Source: Microbacterium sp. B35-30 (GTDB lineage: Bacteria > Actinomycetota > Actinomycetes > Actinomycetales > Microbacteriaceae). Taken from it: a stretch of DNA of 64,000 bases. The translations under genes were made by a program, and so were the position numbers. Shown piece by piece: positions 48,247 to 60,886 of the stretch. The stretch is from contig NZ_MWLQ01000017.1 of the NCBI RefSeq assembly GCF_010634855.1, forward strand, positions 124,001-188,000, in the 5' to 3' direction. Under the pieces are notes generated by a model. It saw nothing but the letters and a program-made list of their open reading frames with translations, did no database searches and was not told the origin of the DNA. Each line of letters begins with the position of its first letter. Position 1 is the stretch's first letter.

Positions 48247-48292
48247 ATACCCCTCGTGGGTATACACTGAGCCTGGTACCCCTCAGGGGTAT
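48247..48292 (+). promoter_or_regulatory. Two CsoR-type operators upstream of copZ-copA
   Basis: ATACCCCTCGTGGGTATA (48247-48264) and GTACCCCTCAGGGGTAT (48276-48292) are palindromes of the TACCCC-N-GGGGTA type bound by the copper sensor CsoR. TACACT (about 48263-48268) between them could be the -10. Copper binding to CsoR would release repression of copZ and copA. The csoR gene lies downstream of copA. Confidence 0.8.
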
Positions 48293-48320
48293 CACAGCAC
48301 CTATGACACAAGGAGAAGAC

Positions 48321-48529
48321 ATGGCTGAGGCCGAGTACAAGGTGACGGGGATGAGCTGCGGGCATTGCGAGGCTTCCGTGCGCGGCGAGGTGTCCAAGCT
48401 CGCGGGTGTCGAGGACGTCCAGGTGAGTGCGACCGCCGGCACGCTGAAGATCGTCTCCTCCGCCGAGGTCGCCGACGACGCCGTCATCGCGGCGGTCGAC
48501 GAGGCCGGCTACAGCGCGGTCCGCGCCTG

Positions 48530-48530
<1 letters not shown>
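48321..48530 (+). CDS. copZ: Copper chaperone (CopZ-like heavy-metal-associated domain)
   Basis: A 69-residue ferredoxin-like HMA domain. The metal motif is [11 protein letters not shown] (C-x-x-C) and the core DEAGYSAV closes the fold. It carries Cu(I) to the ATPase encoded next. AGGAGAAGAC precedes the ATG. The stop and the copA ATG overlap (TGATG). Confidence 0.93.
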
Positions 48531-50899
<2,369 letters not shown>

Positions 50900-50941
50900 C
50901 GGACGGCGCTGATGGCTCCACGTTTCCACCCTTATACATAA

Positions 50942-50954
50942 TGAACATTGTTCA
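50942..50954. promoter_or_regulatory. Dyad TGAAC-ATT-GTTCA upstream of csoR
   Basis: A perfect 13-bp dyad lies 20 bp before the csoR ATG, just after the A+T-rich TATACATAAT that could be a -10. It does not resemble a CsoR box but rather an ArsR/SmtB-type half-site pair, suggesting an additional regulator of csoR. Confidence 0.5.
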
Positions 50955-50973
50955 CAATGAAGGACAGACAGAC

Positions 50974-51318
50974 ATGACGATCGACACTCACGGCGACGCG
51001 ATCCTCGACCACGCCTCCGCGCCCGGCGCCGACGCCGCACACCACGGCTACATCACGGACAAGGACAAGTACCTCAACCGCCTCAAGCGCATCGAGGGGC
51101 AGGCCCGCGGCATCCACAAGATGGTCGAAGACGAGAAGTACTGCATCGACATCCTCACGCAGATCAGTGCCCTGACCTCCGCGCTCGAGGCCGTCGCCGT
51201 GGGGCTCCTCGACGACCACCTGCGCCACTGCGTGGTGGATGCTGCACGCCTGGGCGGCGCCGAGGCCGACGCGAAGATCACCGAAGCCACGCAGGCCATC
51301 GCCCGCCTCGTGCGCTGA
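50974..51318 (+). CDS. csoR: Copper-sensing repressor CsoR
   Basis: A 114-residue all-helical metalloregulator of the CsoR/RcnR family. The Cu(I) ligands C-H-C are Cys57 (EKYCIDIL), His82 and Cys86 (DHLRHCVV), with spacings of 25 and 4 as in mycobacterial CsoR. RLKRIEGQARGI is the conserved DNA-binding helix. ATG 50974 has AAGGA 9 nt upstream; ATG 50941 would lie in the dyad. It is 74 bp after copA and the CsoR boxes are in front of copZ. Confidence 0.92.
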   Translation: MTIDTHGDAILDHASAPGADAAHHGYITDKDKYLNRLKRIEGQARGIHKMVEDEKYCIDILTQISALTSALEAVAVGLLDDHLRHCVVDAARLGGAEADAKITEATQAIARLVR

Positions 51319-51458
51319 AGCCGCGAGACCGGGGCACGATCACCGAAACCGGGGGTTGCGGCCGAGACCGAGGACGTCAGCCCCTGGTCTCAACGCGGAT
51401 CCGCGGTTTCACCGCATCCAACGGGGGCGCGTCACGTCACCGGAGTCACCGCGGCGCC

Positions 51459-51540
51459 GCCGGCGGACGCCGGCGTGAGCGCCCAGCGCGCGCCGGGCGC
51501 CGGAATCACCGCAGGCAGCGCGGCAAACGCCGGCGTCAGC
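51459..51540. repeat. Imperfect G+C-rich direct repeats after rarD
   Basis: Two imperfect copies of CGCCGGCGTSAGCGC with intervening GCGCGCCGGGCGCC fill the space up to the rarD stop. They may act as a weak terminator. The rest of the 217-bp gap after csoR shows no gene. Confidence 0.4.
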
Positions 51541-52549
51541 GCGCGGCGCGCGTGCGCCGGGCGTACAGCACCGAGTCCACCGTGAGCACGACGAGCGCCA
51601 CCCACACCAGCCCGAAGCCGATCCAGCGCTCGACGGGCATGGGCTCGTGAAGCGCCCACACGCCGATGATGAACTGCAGCACCGGCGCGACGAACTGCAG
51701 CAGGCCGATCGTCGTCAGCGACACGCGTCGCGCGCCGGCGGCGAAGAGCAGCAGCGGAATCGCGGTGACGATGCCCGCGAGGCCCAGCAGCACCGCATGC
51801 TCCCAGCCGTTCGCACCCATCGTGAGGCCCTGCGTGACGCCCACGACCACCAGGACGACCGTCGCGATCGGGGTGAGCCACAGCGTCTCGAGCGTGAGAC
51901 CGCTCACCGCGTCGACCGACGGACCGACCTTCTTCTTCACCAGGCCGTAGACGCCGAAGGATGCCGCGAGCGTGAGTGCGATCCACGGGAAGGCCCCGTA
52001 GCCGATGACGATGACGAGCACGGCGACAGCCGCGATGCCGATCGCGACCCACTGCGTCGTGCGAAGGCGCTCGTGCAGCACCAGCACCGCGAGCAGCACC
52101 GTCGCGATGGGATTGATGAAGTAGCCCAGGCTGGTCTCGATCACCTGGTCGCTCAGCGCGCCGTAAATGAAGACCTGCCAGTTCACGTAGATCAGCAGGC
52201 CGGCGATCACGGTGAGCCCCAGCAGGCGCGGCTGCCGGAAGATCACCGCCAGCCGGGGCCACGTGCGCGTCACCGTGAGCAGAAGGGCGCAGAATCCGAG
52301 CGACAGCACGATGCGCCATGCCACGAGCTCCCACGGCCCGGTCGGCACGAGCAGCAGGAAGTACAGCGGCATGAAGCCCCAGAGCAGGTATGCGCTGAAG
52401 GCGTACACGCCGCCGATTCTCCGCTCCCGCGAGGAGTGGAGCTCCGATCCGGATGCCGCGGGCAGAGCGATCCCGCCGGTCGCAGCGGCGGCTTGCGCGA
52501 GTTCGTCGATGCCGCCCTCGCCAGGTTTCGAGGACGGTTCGGGAGTCAC
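51536..52549 (-). CDS. rarD: EamA-family transporter RarD
   Basis: A 337-residue protein with about ten membrane segments. The first helix reads FSAYLLWGFMPLYFLLLVP. RTTQWVAIGIAAVAVLVIV and LLQFVAPVLQFIIGVWALHE are the repeated EamA core, the latter with the conserved Glu. RarD-type proteins belong to the drug/metabolite superfamily; the substrate is unproven (chloramphenicol sensitivity is linked to E. coli RarD). GTG start at 52549. It has no partner gene. Confidence 0.87.
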   Translation of the reverse strand: MTPEPSSKPGEGGIDELAQAAAATGGIALPAASGSELHSSRERRIGGVYAFSAYLLWGFMPLYFLLLVPTGPWELVAWRIVLSLGFCALLLTVTRTWPRLAVIFRQPRLLGLTVIAGLLIYVNWQVFIYGALSDQVIETSLGYFINPIATVLLAVLVLHERLRTTQWVAIGIAAVAVLVIVIGYGAFPWIALTLAASFGVYGLVKKKVGPSVDAVSGLTLETLWLTPIATVVLVVVGVTQGLTMGANGWEHAVLLGLAGIVTAIPLLLFAAGARRVSLTTIGLLQFVAPVLQFIIGVWALHEPMPVERWIGFGLVWVALVVLTVDSVLYARRTRAAR

Positions 52550-52684
52550 CGCACAAGCCTACGTCCGAGCAGGTCCGGCCAGCCGCGGAGGGTGGACCGC
52601 TCCGGCCTCGAGGGTCACGACATGCCGCAACGTCGCCCAGGAACCCGCCGTTCGTGACACCGCTCCCACGCCGGGCATGACGAA

Positions 52685-52712
52685 AGGGCCGGATGCCGAA
52701 GCATCCGACCCT
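52685..52712 (-). terminator. Terminator of groES
   Basis: Arms of 12 bp with one mismatch, AGGGTCGGATGC / GCATCCGGCCCT on the minus strand, loop TTCG, followed by TTTCG. It begins 25 nt after the groES stop. Confidence 0.75.
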
Positions 52713-52736
52713 CTCGGTACGCGCTGTGCGCGGAAC

Positions 52737-53033
52737 TCAGCGAACGACGACCGCGAGCACGTCGCGAGCCGACAGGACGAGGAACTCGTCGCCACCGAAC
52801 TTCACCTCGGTGCCGCCGTACTTGCTGTAGATCACGCGGTCGCCGACGGCGACGTCGAGCGGGATGCGGTTGCCGTTGTCGTCGATGCGACCCGGACCCA
52901 CCGCGAAGACCTCGCCCTCCTGGGGCTTCTCCTTGGCAGTGTCGGGGATGACCAGACCGCTGGAAGTGGTCTGCTCGGCCTCGACCTGCTTGATGACGAT
53001 GCGGTCCTCGAGCGGCTTGATGGAAACCGACAC
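52737..53033 (-). CDS. groES: Co-chaperonin GroES
   Basis: A 98-residue GroES starting [16 protein letters not shown], with the mobile loop [16 protein letters not shown] that docks on GroEL and the C-terminal [11 protein letters not shown]. It forms the heptameric lid. No groEL follows: the next gene downstream is rarD, so groEL copies must be elsewhere, as is common in actinobacteria. Two CIRCE elements precede it. Confidence 0.96.
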   Translation of the reverse strand: MSVSIKPLEDRIVIKQVEAEQTTSSGLVIPDTAKEKPQEGEVFAVGPGRIDDNGNRIPLDVAVGDRVIYSKYGGTEVKFGGDEFLVLSARDVLAVVVR

Positions 53034-53066
53034 GGTCTACCTCTTCTTTCTTGAGACTAAGACTCG

Positions 53067-53093
53067 TTAGCACTCTGACGTTGAGAGTGCTGA
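53067..53093. promoter_or_regulatory. CIRCE element proximal to groES
   Basis: TTAGCACTC - 9 bp - GAGTGCTGA, with one base off the consensus TTAGCACTC-N9-GAGTGCTAA. HrcA repressor binding is expected. Confidence 0.92.
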
Positions 53094-53112
53094 TGACAGT
53101 CTAGGCAACCGT

Positions 53113-53139
53113 CTGGCACTCATGCAACGTGAGTGCCAA
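53113..53139. promoter_or_regulatory. Second CIRCE element between groES and hsp70-like gene
   Basis: CTGGCACTC - 9 bp - GAGTGCCAA. On the minus strand TTGCAT and TAGACT (18-bp spacer) between the two CIRCE elements form a plausible groES promoter. The element is also 61 bp upstream of the hsp70-like -35 box on the other strand. Confidence 0.85.
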
Positions 53140-53199
53140 TTGCGGCGTCACACCCGGCGCCTCGTACACACCTGCCCGAAACACAACCGACACATGCCC

Positions 53200-53278
53200 T
53201 TGAGGCTTTGTCCGGCCGCGGCGTATCATCGCAGCAGCGACTCATCTCTGGGGAGAGAGGATCGCTGCGAGTTCGGGG
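53200..53278 (+). promoter_or_regulatory. Promoter and leader hairpin of the Hsp70-like gene
   Basis: TTGAGG (53200-53205) and TATCAT (53224-53229) are 18 bp apart. The leader has complementary arms GCAGCGA (53234-53240) and TCGCTGC (53272-53278) about a purine-rich loop. Confidence 0.5.
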
Positions 53279-53311
53279 GAGCTCGCACACAACGTGGGGG
53301 CATGCTTCATC

Positions 53312-55198
<1,887 letters not shown>

Positions 55199-55222
55199 CG
55201 CCGGGTTCGCCTGGGGAATCTC

Positions 55223-57772
55223 ATGTCAACGCCGACAGCCGCACTGGCTACGTTCTTCGACGCCGCCGACTTCACAGGATCGCGCCACGCGCATCCCCTC
55301 ATCGACGCTCTCGCCACACGCGAAACGCCGCCTCGCATGCTCATCTCGGGCAACGCCGGATCGGGCAAGTCGACGATCCTGCGCGGGGCCCAGCGATTCC
55401 TCACCCGCAACCGTGTGCCGCTGCACCTGCTCGGGCCCGACACCGACGTGACGGGCGTTCCCGCCGCCAGCGTGCTGCTCGTCGACGATCTGCATCTGCT
55501 GCCGCCGGCGCAGATCGAGGGCCTCATCGTGCGGGCCGCGGATCCGGACACCGCGCTCGTCGTGACGAGCAGGCCGTGGCCGAGCTCGCACGAGCTGGCG
55601 AGCATCGCGCGACACCTGGAGCGCAGCCGCCCCGCGGTCGTCCTCGGACACGTGACGCGCTCGGACGTCCTGGACTACCTCGCGGGAACGGGTCGCGACA
55701 TCCCGGCGCCGTGCCTGGATCACATCCTCGAGATCACCGGCGGCGTCTCATGGCTCGTGTCGGCGGCACTGTCGGCACACGACGAGAGGGACTGCGCCGA
55801 CGACATCGACCACTCAGCGCTCGGTCGTGTGCTCGAGCAGAGCGTCGCCCACCGCCTCGGGGTGGTCGACACGGACGTGAGACGAGCGGTCGAAGCGGTC
55901 AGCGTGGCGGCGGCGGAGGAGAATCCGCTCGACCCCGAGCTGCGCGGCGACTCGGAGGGGATCCTCGTCCAGGCGTACGCCGACGGCCTGCTCCTGCGCA
56001 ATGGCCGACCGGTGCCCGTCGTGCGCACCGCCGTCCGCGCGACCCTTCCGACGCGCCGGCTCGTCGAACTGCTGACGGCCCATCCCGGGGGTGTCGACCC
56101 GGCTGCCCAGCACGGAACCGACTGGCTGTCGGACGTGTCCGACCCTCGGCTGGGGGCGGCGCTCGTCGAACGCGGGGACCAGTTGATCGACGCGGATCCG
56201 GCGCGCGCCGGCAGCTTCTACCGCGCCGCCGCCGAGGCGGGGACATCGTCCGCCGACCTGCATGCGAAGCGGGCGCAGGTGGCCTGGGCGACCGGAGACG
56301 TCGACGGCGCCGCGCATCTCATCGATGAGGCCATGGCGTCCGGCGAGCGCGACGCTGCGGTGGACACCCGGCTCGCCGATGTCGCCGCGGCGACCTGGTC
56401 GATGCGGGGGATGCTGCAGACCGGGTGCACCGTCTACGACGTGCTCCCTCCCGCGTCGGCCGAGGCATCCGCTCGCGAGTACATCGCCCGGATCGGCGTC
56501 GGGGATCCTCACGCGCAGGATGACGAGGGCAAGACGGCAACGGCCGCGCTCGCGGCGCCCTCGACCCTCACCGTTGCGATGAAGCTCGTCCATCGAGGTC
56601 TGCGTGCATCGCTGCGGGCAGACCGGGCCGACACCGCGCTCGCCGACCTCGTTCGGGGGTCCCACCTGTACACCGCGTCCCGGTCCTCGGCACCCATGCC
56701 GGAGCTTCCCGCCGTGATCGCCGCGGTCGCCGCGATCAGCTCCGGCGACCTCTCGACGGCGCGATCGGTCATCGACGCGGCCATCGAGGGTCACACGGGA
56801 ACACCGTGGATGCTCTCGCGGCTGCTGCTGTGGCGCGCGTGGATCGCACTCGGTCTCGCCCAGGGCGGGAAGGCGCGCGAGGACCTCGACGCCGCGCTCA
56901 CCCTCGCACCGACGCCGGTGCCGCGGGACGACCTGCTGGCGCAGGCCATCCGCGTCGGCCTCGCGCGACGGTACGAGGATGCCGCAGGCCTCGCCGAGGC
57001 ATGGGAGTCCGGGCGCGACAGCCTGCTGGACGCGGACGTCGACCTCTACACTCTGCTGCCGGTCGCGGAACTCGTGACCGCCGGCGCGCGCCTCGGCGAC
57101 GAGTCGGCGACGCAGCCGCTGTTCGCACAGGCCCTGCGCATCGTGGAGTCGCTGGGTTCGCCGCCGGTCTGGGCCGCGCACCTGCGGTGGGCCGGCATCC
57201 AGCGCGGGATCCTGCTGGACCACCCCGACTACCTCGGCCCGCACGCGCATGCGCTCGTCGACGCCGCGCCCGGCAGCCGCGTGGCGGCGACGATGGCCAC
57301 GGCCGGACGCCTGTGGACGTCGGTGCTCGCCGGGACGGTGGACGCCGACGCCGTCGAAGCCTCGGCCCAGGGGCTCGGCGCCATCGGGCTGAGGTGGGAC
57401 GCCGCACGCCTCGCGCGACACGGCGCCAACCGCTCGGACGACCGGAAGGTCTCCGCCCGCCTGCTCGCGTGCGCGCGCGAACTGCACCCGCAGGAGACCC
57501 GCGCGACCGATGCGTCGGCAGAGAGCTCCCCGGCATCCCGCGCGAGCGCAGCCGCCGGACTCAGTGAGCGCGAGACGGATGTCGCGCGCCTGGTCGTGCA
57601 GGGCAAGACGTACGCCGAGATCGGCGAGACGATCTTCATCTCACCACGCACGGCCGAGCATCACATCGCGAGCATCCGGCGCCGACTCGGAGCGACGTCG
57701 CGCTCGGATCTGATCGCCAAGCTGCGTGTCGCGCTGAGCCCGACCGGCCTTTCCGCGGACGGGAACACCTGA
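55223..57772 (+). CDS. Large LuxR/MalT-type ATPase regulator, IniR-like candidate
   Basis: 849 residues. Walker A SGNAGSGKST (42-51) and Walker B VLLVDDLHLL (84-93) form a STAND-type ATPase. The middle (about 320-770) is helical and TPR-like, and the end has a LuxR helix-turn-helix, GLSERETDVARLVVQGKTYAE, then SPRTAEHHIASIRRRLG. Such proteins switch on ligand and ATP binding. It lies between the Hsp70-like and IniB-like genes. In mycobacteria the iniBAC operon is controlled by IniR, also a large MalT-like protein beside iniB, so this is the likely local counterpart. Confidence 0.88.
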   Translation: MSTPTAALATFFDAADFTGSRHAHPLIDALATRETPPRMLISGNAGSGKSTILRGAQRFLTRNRVPLHLLGPDTDVTGVPAASVLLVDDLHLLPPAQIEGLIVRAADPDTALVVTSRPWPSSHELASIARHLERSRPAVVLGHVTRSDVLDYLAGTGRDIPAPCLDHILEITGGVSWLVSAALSAHDERDCADDIDHSALGRVLEQSVAHRLGVVDTDVRRAVEAVSVAAAEENPLDPELRGDSEGILVQAYADGLLLRNGRPVPVVRTAVRATLPTRRLVELLTAHPGGVDPAAQHGTDWLSDVSDPRLGAALVERGDQLIDADPARAGSFYRAAAEAGTSSADLHAKRAQVAWATGDVDGAAHLIDEAMASGERDAAVDTRLADVAAATWSMRGMLQTGCTVYDVLPPASAEASAREYIARIGVGDPHAQDDEGKTATAALAAPSTLTVAMKLVHRGLRASLRADRADTALADLVRGSHLYTASRSSAPMPELPAVIAAVAAISSGDLSTARSVIDAAIEGHTGTPWMLSRLLLWRAWIALGLAQGGKAREDLDAALTLAPTPVPRDDLLAQAIRVGLARRYEDAAGLAEAWESGRDSLLDADVDLYTLLPVAELVTAGARLGDESATQPLFAQALRIVESLGSPPVWAAHLRWAGIQRGILLDHPDYLGPHAHALVDAAPGSRVAATMATAGRLWTSVLAGTVDADAVEASAQGLGAIGLRWDAARLARHGANRSDDRKVSARLLACARELHPQETRATDASAESSPASRASAAAGLSERETDVARLVVQGKTYAEIGETIFISPRTAEHHIASIRRRLGATSRSDLIAKLRVALSPTGLSADGNT

Positions 57773-57818
57773 TGCCCTCGCCTGCCCGCGCAGATCCCCG
57801 TGCCGCCTCCCGTCGGCA

Positions 57819-57834
57819 TCGGGGAAACCCCCGA
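57819..57834. promoter_or_regulatory. Palindrome upstream of the IniB-domain gene
   Basis: TCGGGGAAACCCCCGA has perfect 6-bp arms around AAAC, 63 bp before the ATG. It is either an operator, perhaps for the LuxR regulator, or a weak hairpin after that gene. Confidence 0.45.
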
Positions 57835-57896
57835 TTCACCGAACACACCAACCACCTACTCTCGAGAATGAGCCTCGAAGTGACAGGAGCCGAGAC

Positions 57897-58643
57897 ATGA
57901 CAACACCGCTCGCAACAATCGCCGATGCACTGATCGAGTTCATCCTCAGTCTGCTCAATGACCCCGCGGCAGCCGCGGAGTTCGAGGAGGACCCGGAGGG
58001 CACCCTCGCCCGCAACGGGCTCAGTGACGCCTGCGTCGACGACGTCCGGGCCGTCGCGCCGGTGATCGTGGACCGTCCCGACGTGTATCCGAAGCCGGCG
58101 GGACAGCCGGCGGCCCCTCCCGGACCTCCGAAGCCGACGACCGTGGAGAAGGAGATCACGAACATCACCCAGTCCTTCTCGATCGACAACCGGGCGACGA
58201 TCGTCGACCAGTCGGTCAACCAGAACATCTGGGCGGACGGCGACGTCAACCAGATCTTCGACCAGGAGGCTGTGGTCAACAGCGGCGACAACGGCGCCGC
58301 CGCCGGCGAAGACGCCACCGTGGACAACTCGAACGACACGACGACCGTCGGCGATGTCAGCATCGGCAACGAGGACACGACGACGAACATCGACGGCTCG
58401 TTCAACGACGGTTCGACCAACACCGAGACCGACATCGAGGTCGGCGTCGAAGACTCCGTCAACGACAACTCCACGGATGTGGCGGTCGACGTCGAGGTGG
58501 AGGAGTCGTTCAACGACACCACCACGACCGAGACGGCGACCGACGTCGACGTGTCGAACGAGGGCAACTACGAGTCCGAGGACGCGACGGCCATCTCCAT
58601 CGACGAGACCTACATCGAGCCGGAGTCCGAGGAGGAGTTCTGA
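57897..58643 (+). CDS. IniB N-terminal-domain protein with acidic Asn-rich repeats
   Basis: 248 residues. Residues 10-60 (ALIEFILSLLNDPAAAAEF, then GTLARNGLSDACVDDVRAV) match the helical N-terminal domain of mycobacterial IniB. A Pro-rich linker follows (about 68-85). Residues 97-145 form a module (DNRATIVDQSVNQNI ... QEAVVNSGD) shared with the protein at 62924-64000. The rest is a low-complexity acidic region of Asn, Asp, Thr and Val repeats such as GSFNDGSTN and EESFNDTTT, which could form a beta-solenoid. No signal peptide or membrane helix is seen. AGGAG lies upstream; the membrane-protein gene follows at 8 bp. Confidence 0.85.
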   Translation: MTTPLATIADALIEFILSLLNDPAAAAEFEEDPEGTLARNGLSDACVDDVRAVAPVIVDRPDVYPKPAGQPAAPPGPPKPTTVEKEITNITQSFSIDNRATIVDQSVNQNIWADGDVNQIFDQEAVVNSGDNGAAAGEDATVDNSNDTTTVGDVSIGNEDTTTNIDGSFNDGSTNTETDIEVGVEDSVNDNSTDVAVDVEVEESFNDTTTTETATDVDVSNEGNYESEDATAISIDETYIEPESEEEF

Positions 58644-58651
58644 GGCCCGAC

Positions 58652-59434
58652 GTGACCGATCCGGAAGACGACGACCGCTCGCGCGCCTTGGCACACCCAA
58701 GGCGCGCGGGCGCGCGCCCGAAGCCGCAGCCACCGAGCTTCGGAGATACGGCGCCGGCGACCGGCACGGCGATCGGTCGCGTGCCGGTGGCGAAGCTGCC
58801 CGCCTCCGAGGTGCTGGCCCCGCAGCCGAGCCCCTCACGCGACCGGACTCCGCCTCCACCTCCGCCGCGAGAGCGACGTGAAGCGCCTGAGCGTCCGCCG
58901 ACGGCGAGCCCGAACGTCGCGCCCGTCTTGACGAAGCTTCCGCCGCCGTTCACGGTGCGCCTGAGTCAGCTCCTGTGGGTGCTGAGCCTTCTCACCGGTG
59001 GCGTCGCGGTCGTCTACCTGTTCGTGATCCGCGAAGACCTGGTACCGCTCATCACGGAGGTCGTGAAAGGCGTCGCGGAGGGGCGCAGCGAGGAGACCTA
59101 CACGGCGGCCGCCGACATCCTCTACTGGTCCGTCTTCGCCGTGGCGGTCACCCTGCTGCTGATCCAGATCGTTCTGCTGGTGTCGTTCTCGAATCGCAAG
59201 CCGAATGCGCGGTGGTGGCAGCTCGCGACGGTGGTGGGACAGATCGGGCTCTTCCTGCTGTCGTCCGAATTCTTCGCCACCGGTGAGCACGGCACCGTCC
59301 TTCGCCAGGTGCTCTTCGCACAGTGGTCGCTAGCCCTCCTCGCGCTCCTCTTCAGCTCGTTCCGCGGCGCTCTGCACTGGACCGCCCGCAAGTACGACGT
59401 CCGTCGAGCCGGTGGCGGCGAAGGTGACTTCTGA
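58652..59434 (+). CDS. Small membrane protein of the ini-like cluster
   Basis: 260 residues with no family I recognise. The first about 95 residues are disordered and rich in Pro and Arg (PPPPPPRERREAP). Four hydrophobic segments follow: LSQLLWVLSLLTGGVAVVYL, YWSVFAVAVTLLLIQIVLLV, LATVVGQIGLFLLSS and VLFAQWSLALLALLFSSF. A GTG start lies 8 bp after the IniB-like gene, so the two are probably co-transcribed. Its last 105 nt overlap the end of the convergent iniC gene, so part of its last helix is coded opposite the IniC tail. Confidence 0.75.
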   Translation: MTDPEDDDRSRALAHPRRAGARPKPQPPSFGDTAPATGTAIGRVPVAKLPASEVLAPQPSPSRDRTPPPPPPRERREAPERPPTASPNVAPVLTKLPPPFTVRLSQLLWVLSLLTGGVAVVYLFVIREDLVPLITEVVKGVAEGRSEETYTAAADILYWSVFAVAVTLLLIQIVLLVSFSNRKPNARWWQLATVVGQIGLFLLSSEFFATGEHGTVLRQVLFAQWSLALLALLFSSFRGALHWTARKYDVRRAGGGEGDF

Positions 59435-60886
59435 CGCCACCTCTTCGAGACTCCGGATCACCTGACGGGCCACCTCGACCGTCGCCCGTTCCGCGATCGG
59501 AGACGCGCTGAGCTTTCGCCATCGCGCCAGGAGCTCCTCGACCTTCTCGCGCAGCTCTGACTGCGTCACCGAATCGGGCAGCCCGAGGCGGGCCGATGCG
59601 GACGGGCCCTCACCTCCGATGATCCGCTCCGCCTCGGTGGCGTCGGACCGGCTCAACGGCAGATCGGACGACCGCGCGCGGGCCAGGAGCGACAGTTCGC
59701 GCAGCGAGTGCGCGGAAGCGTAGATCCGCTCCACTCCCCCGACGATCGTCTCGGTGCCGGGCCGCGGGCTGTCGCGCAGAAGCGTCTGGAGGGCGTCGAG
59801 CACACCCCGCACTTTGAGCGCTGCCGCTCGCGTACGGAACTGCAGCCGAATGAACTGCTGGAGTTCGTTGAGCCCGCTCTGCTGCACGAGCAGCTCCGAC
59901 AGTTGTGTGGAGTCCGTGGCGCCGGCGCGGATGAGCGCGCTCGCGAGACGCACGCCGAAGATGCCGAAGCGGCTCAGGAGCTGACGGCGAACCTCCTCGC
60001 TCAGCGACATCGAATCGGAGGGTCGCACGAACCGATCGGCAGAGACCATGAGCGCCTCTCGTGCCTTGCGCTCGAGGGAGGCGAGCTCCTGGAAAGAGCT
60101 GAACTCGTCCTCGCGCATCGTCCGTGCGCTCTCGGCGAGGAGTCCGGCGACCGGGACCACACCGAGCGACAGCGCCGCGAGCTCGCCGTCCTTCTCGTAG
60201 CGCCGCGCGACCTTGCCGGCCGACAGCAGGGAGTCGATGCGGCCGGCGCCGATCTCGTCCGCACGGGACAGCACGGCCACGGCGTTGACCGTCTGTGAAG
60301 CCCCTGCCGCGGTGTCGCGGAAAGACTCCAGGAACTTGAGGTCGGACGCGTGCATATGGCGCATGAGGTACACGATCGCGTCGGCCGACGACGGCTCGGT
60401 CTCGGGAACGAGGAAGTCCGTGGAGCGGGCCGATACGTCCTTCGAGAGCGATGCGATGCCGGGCGTGTCGATGAGGATGAGATTGCGCAGCCCGGTCGAC
60501 GGCCACCCCACATCGATCCAGGCCGTCTCGTCCGGCGAGATGTCGCCGAGCTCGAGCACGAGGCGGCCCTCTTCGCGACGGATCGGCATGCGCCGCGGCG
60601 GCCCGTCGTGGGGGTGGAGCGTGATGGTGGGCGTCGCCGAGTACCGATACCACGTGACCACCCGGGTGCACTCGCCGGCGTCGGTCGGCGCGAGCCGCTC
60701 GCCCAGCATCGCGTTCAGGAGTGTGGACTTCCCGGCCTTCACCATCCCCGCGATGGCCAGACGCAGCGGCTCCCGCAGCCGCCGATCCAGGTCGGACAGC
60801 ACGTCCATGGCCGCGGGGTCATCGATATAGAGCTCCGATGCGGCGCGGATCAGGGCGGCCGTATCGTCTTGGGTGGTGGTCCTCAC
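59330..60886 (-). CDS. iniC: Dynamin-like GTPase, IniC-like
   Basis: 518 residues. GTPase motifs: G1 GMVKAGKSTLLNA (47-59), G2 region ECTRVVTW, G3 DTPG (140-143), and G4 SRAD (207-210) in LSRADEIGAGRIDSLLSA. The stretches EPLRLAIAG, APTDA and ADEIGAGRID agree with mycobacterial IniC as I recall it. No membrane helix is seen. It starts with GTG overlapping the iniA stop (GTGA). A tail rich in Glu/Arg (ERAEEEREEG) is coded antisense to the membrane-protein gene. It presumably works with IniA in membrane remodelling. Confidence 0.9.
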   Translation of the reverse strand: MRTTTQDDTAALIRAASELYIDDPAAMDVLSDLDRRLREPLRLAIAGMVKAGKSTLLNAMLGERLAPTDAGECTRVVTWYRYSATPTITLHPHDGPPRRMPIRREEGRLVLELGDISPDETAWIDVGWPSTGLRNLILIDTPGIASLSKDVSARSTDFLVPETEPSSADAIVYLMRHMHASDLKFLESFRDTAAGASQTVNAVAVLSRADEIGAGRIDSLLSAGKVARRYEKDGELAALSLGVVPVAGLLAESARTMREDEFSSFQELASLERKAREALMVSADRFVRPSDSMSLSEEVRRQLLSRFGIFGVRLASALIRAGATDSTQLSELLVQQSGLNELQQFIRLQFRTRAAALKVRGVLDALQTLLRDSPRPGTETIVGGVERIYASAHSLRELSLLARARSSDLPLSRSDATEAERIIGGEGPSASARLGLPDSVTQSELREKVEELLARWRKLSASPIAERATVEVARQVIRSLEEVASEVTFAATGSTDVVLAGGPVQSAAERAEEEREEG

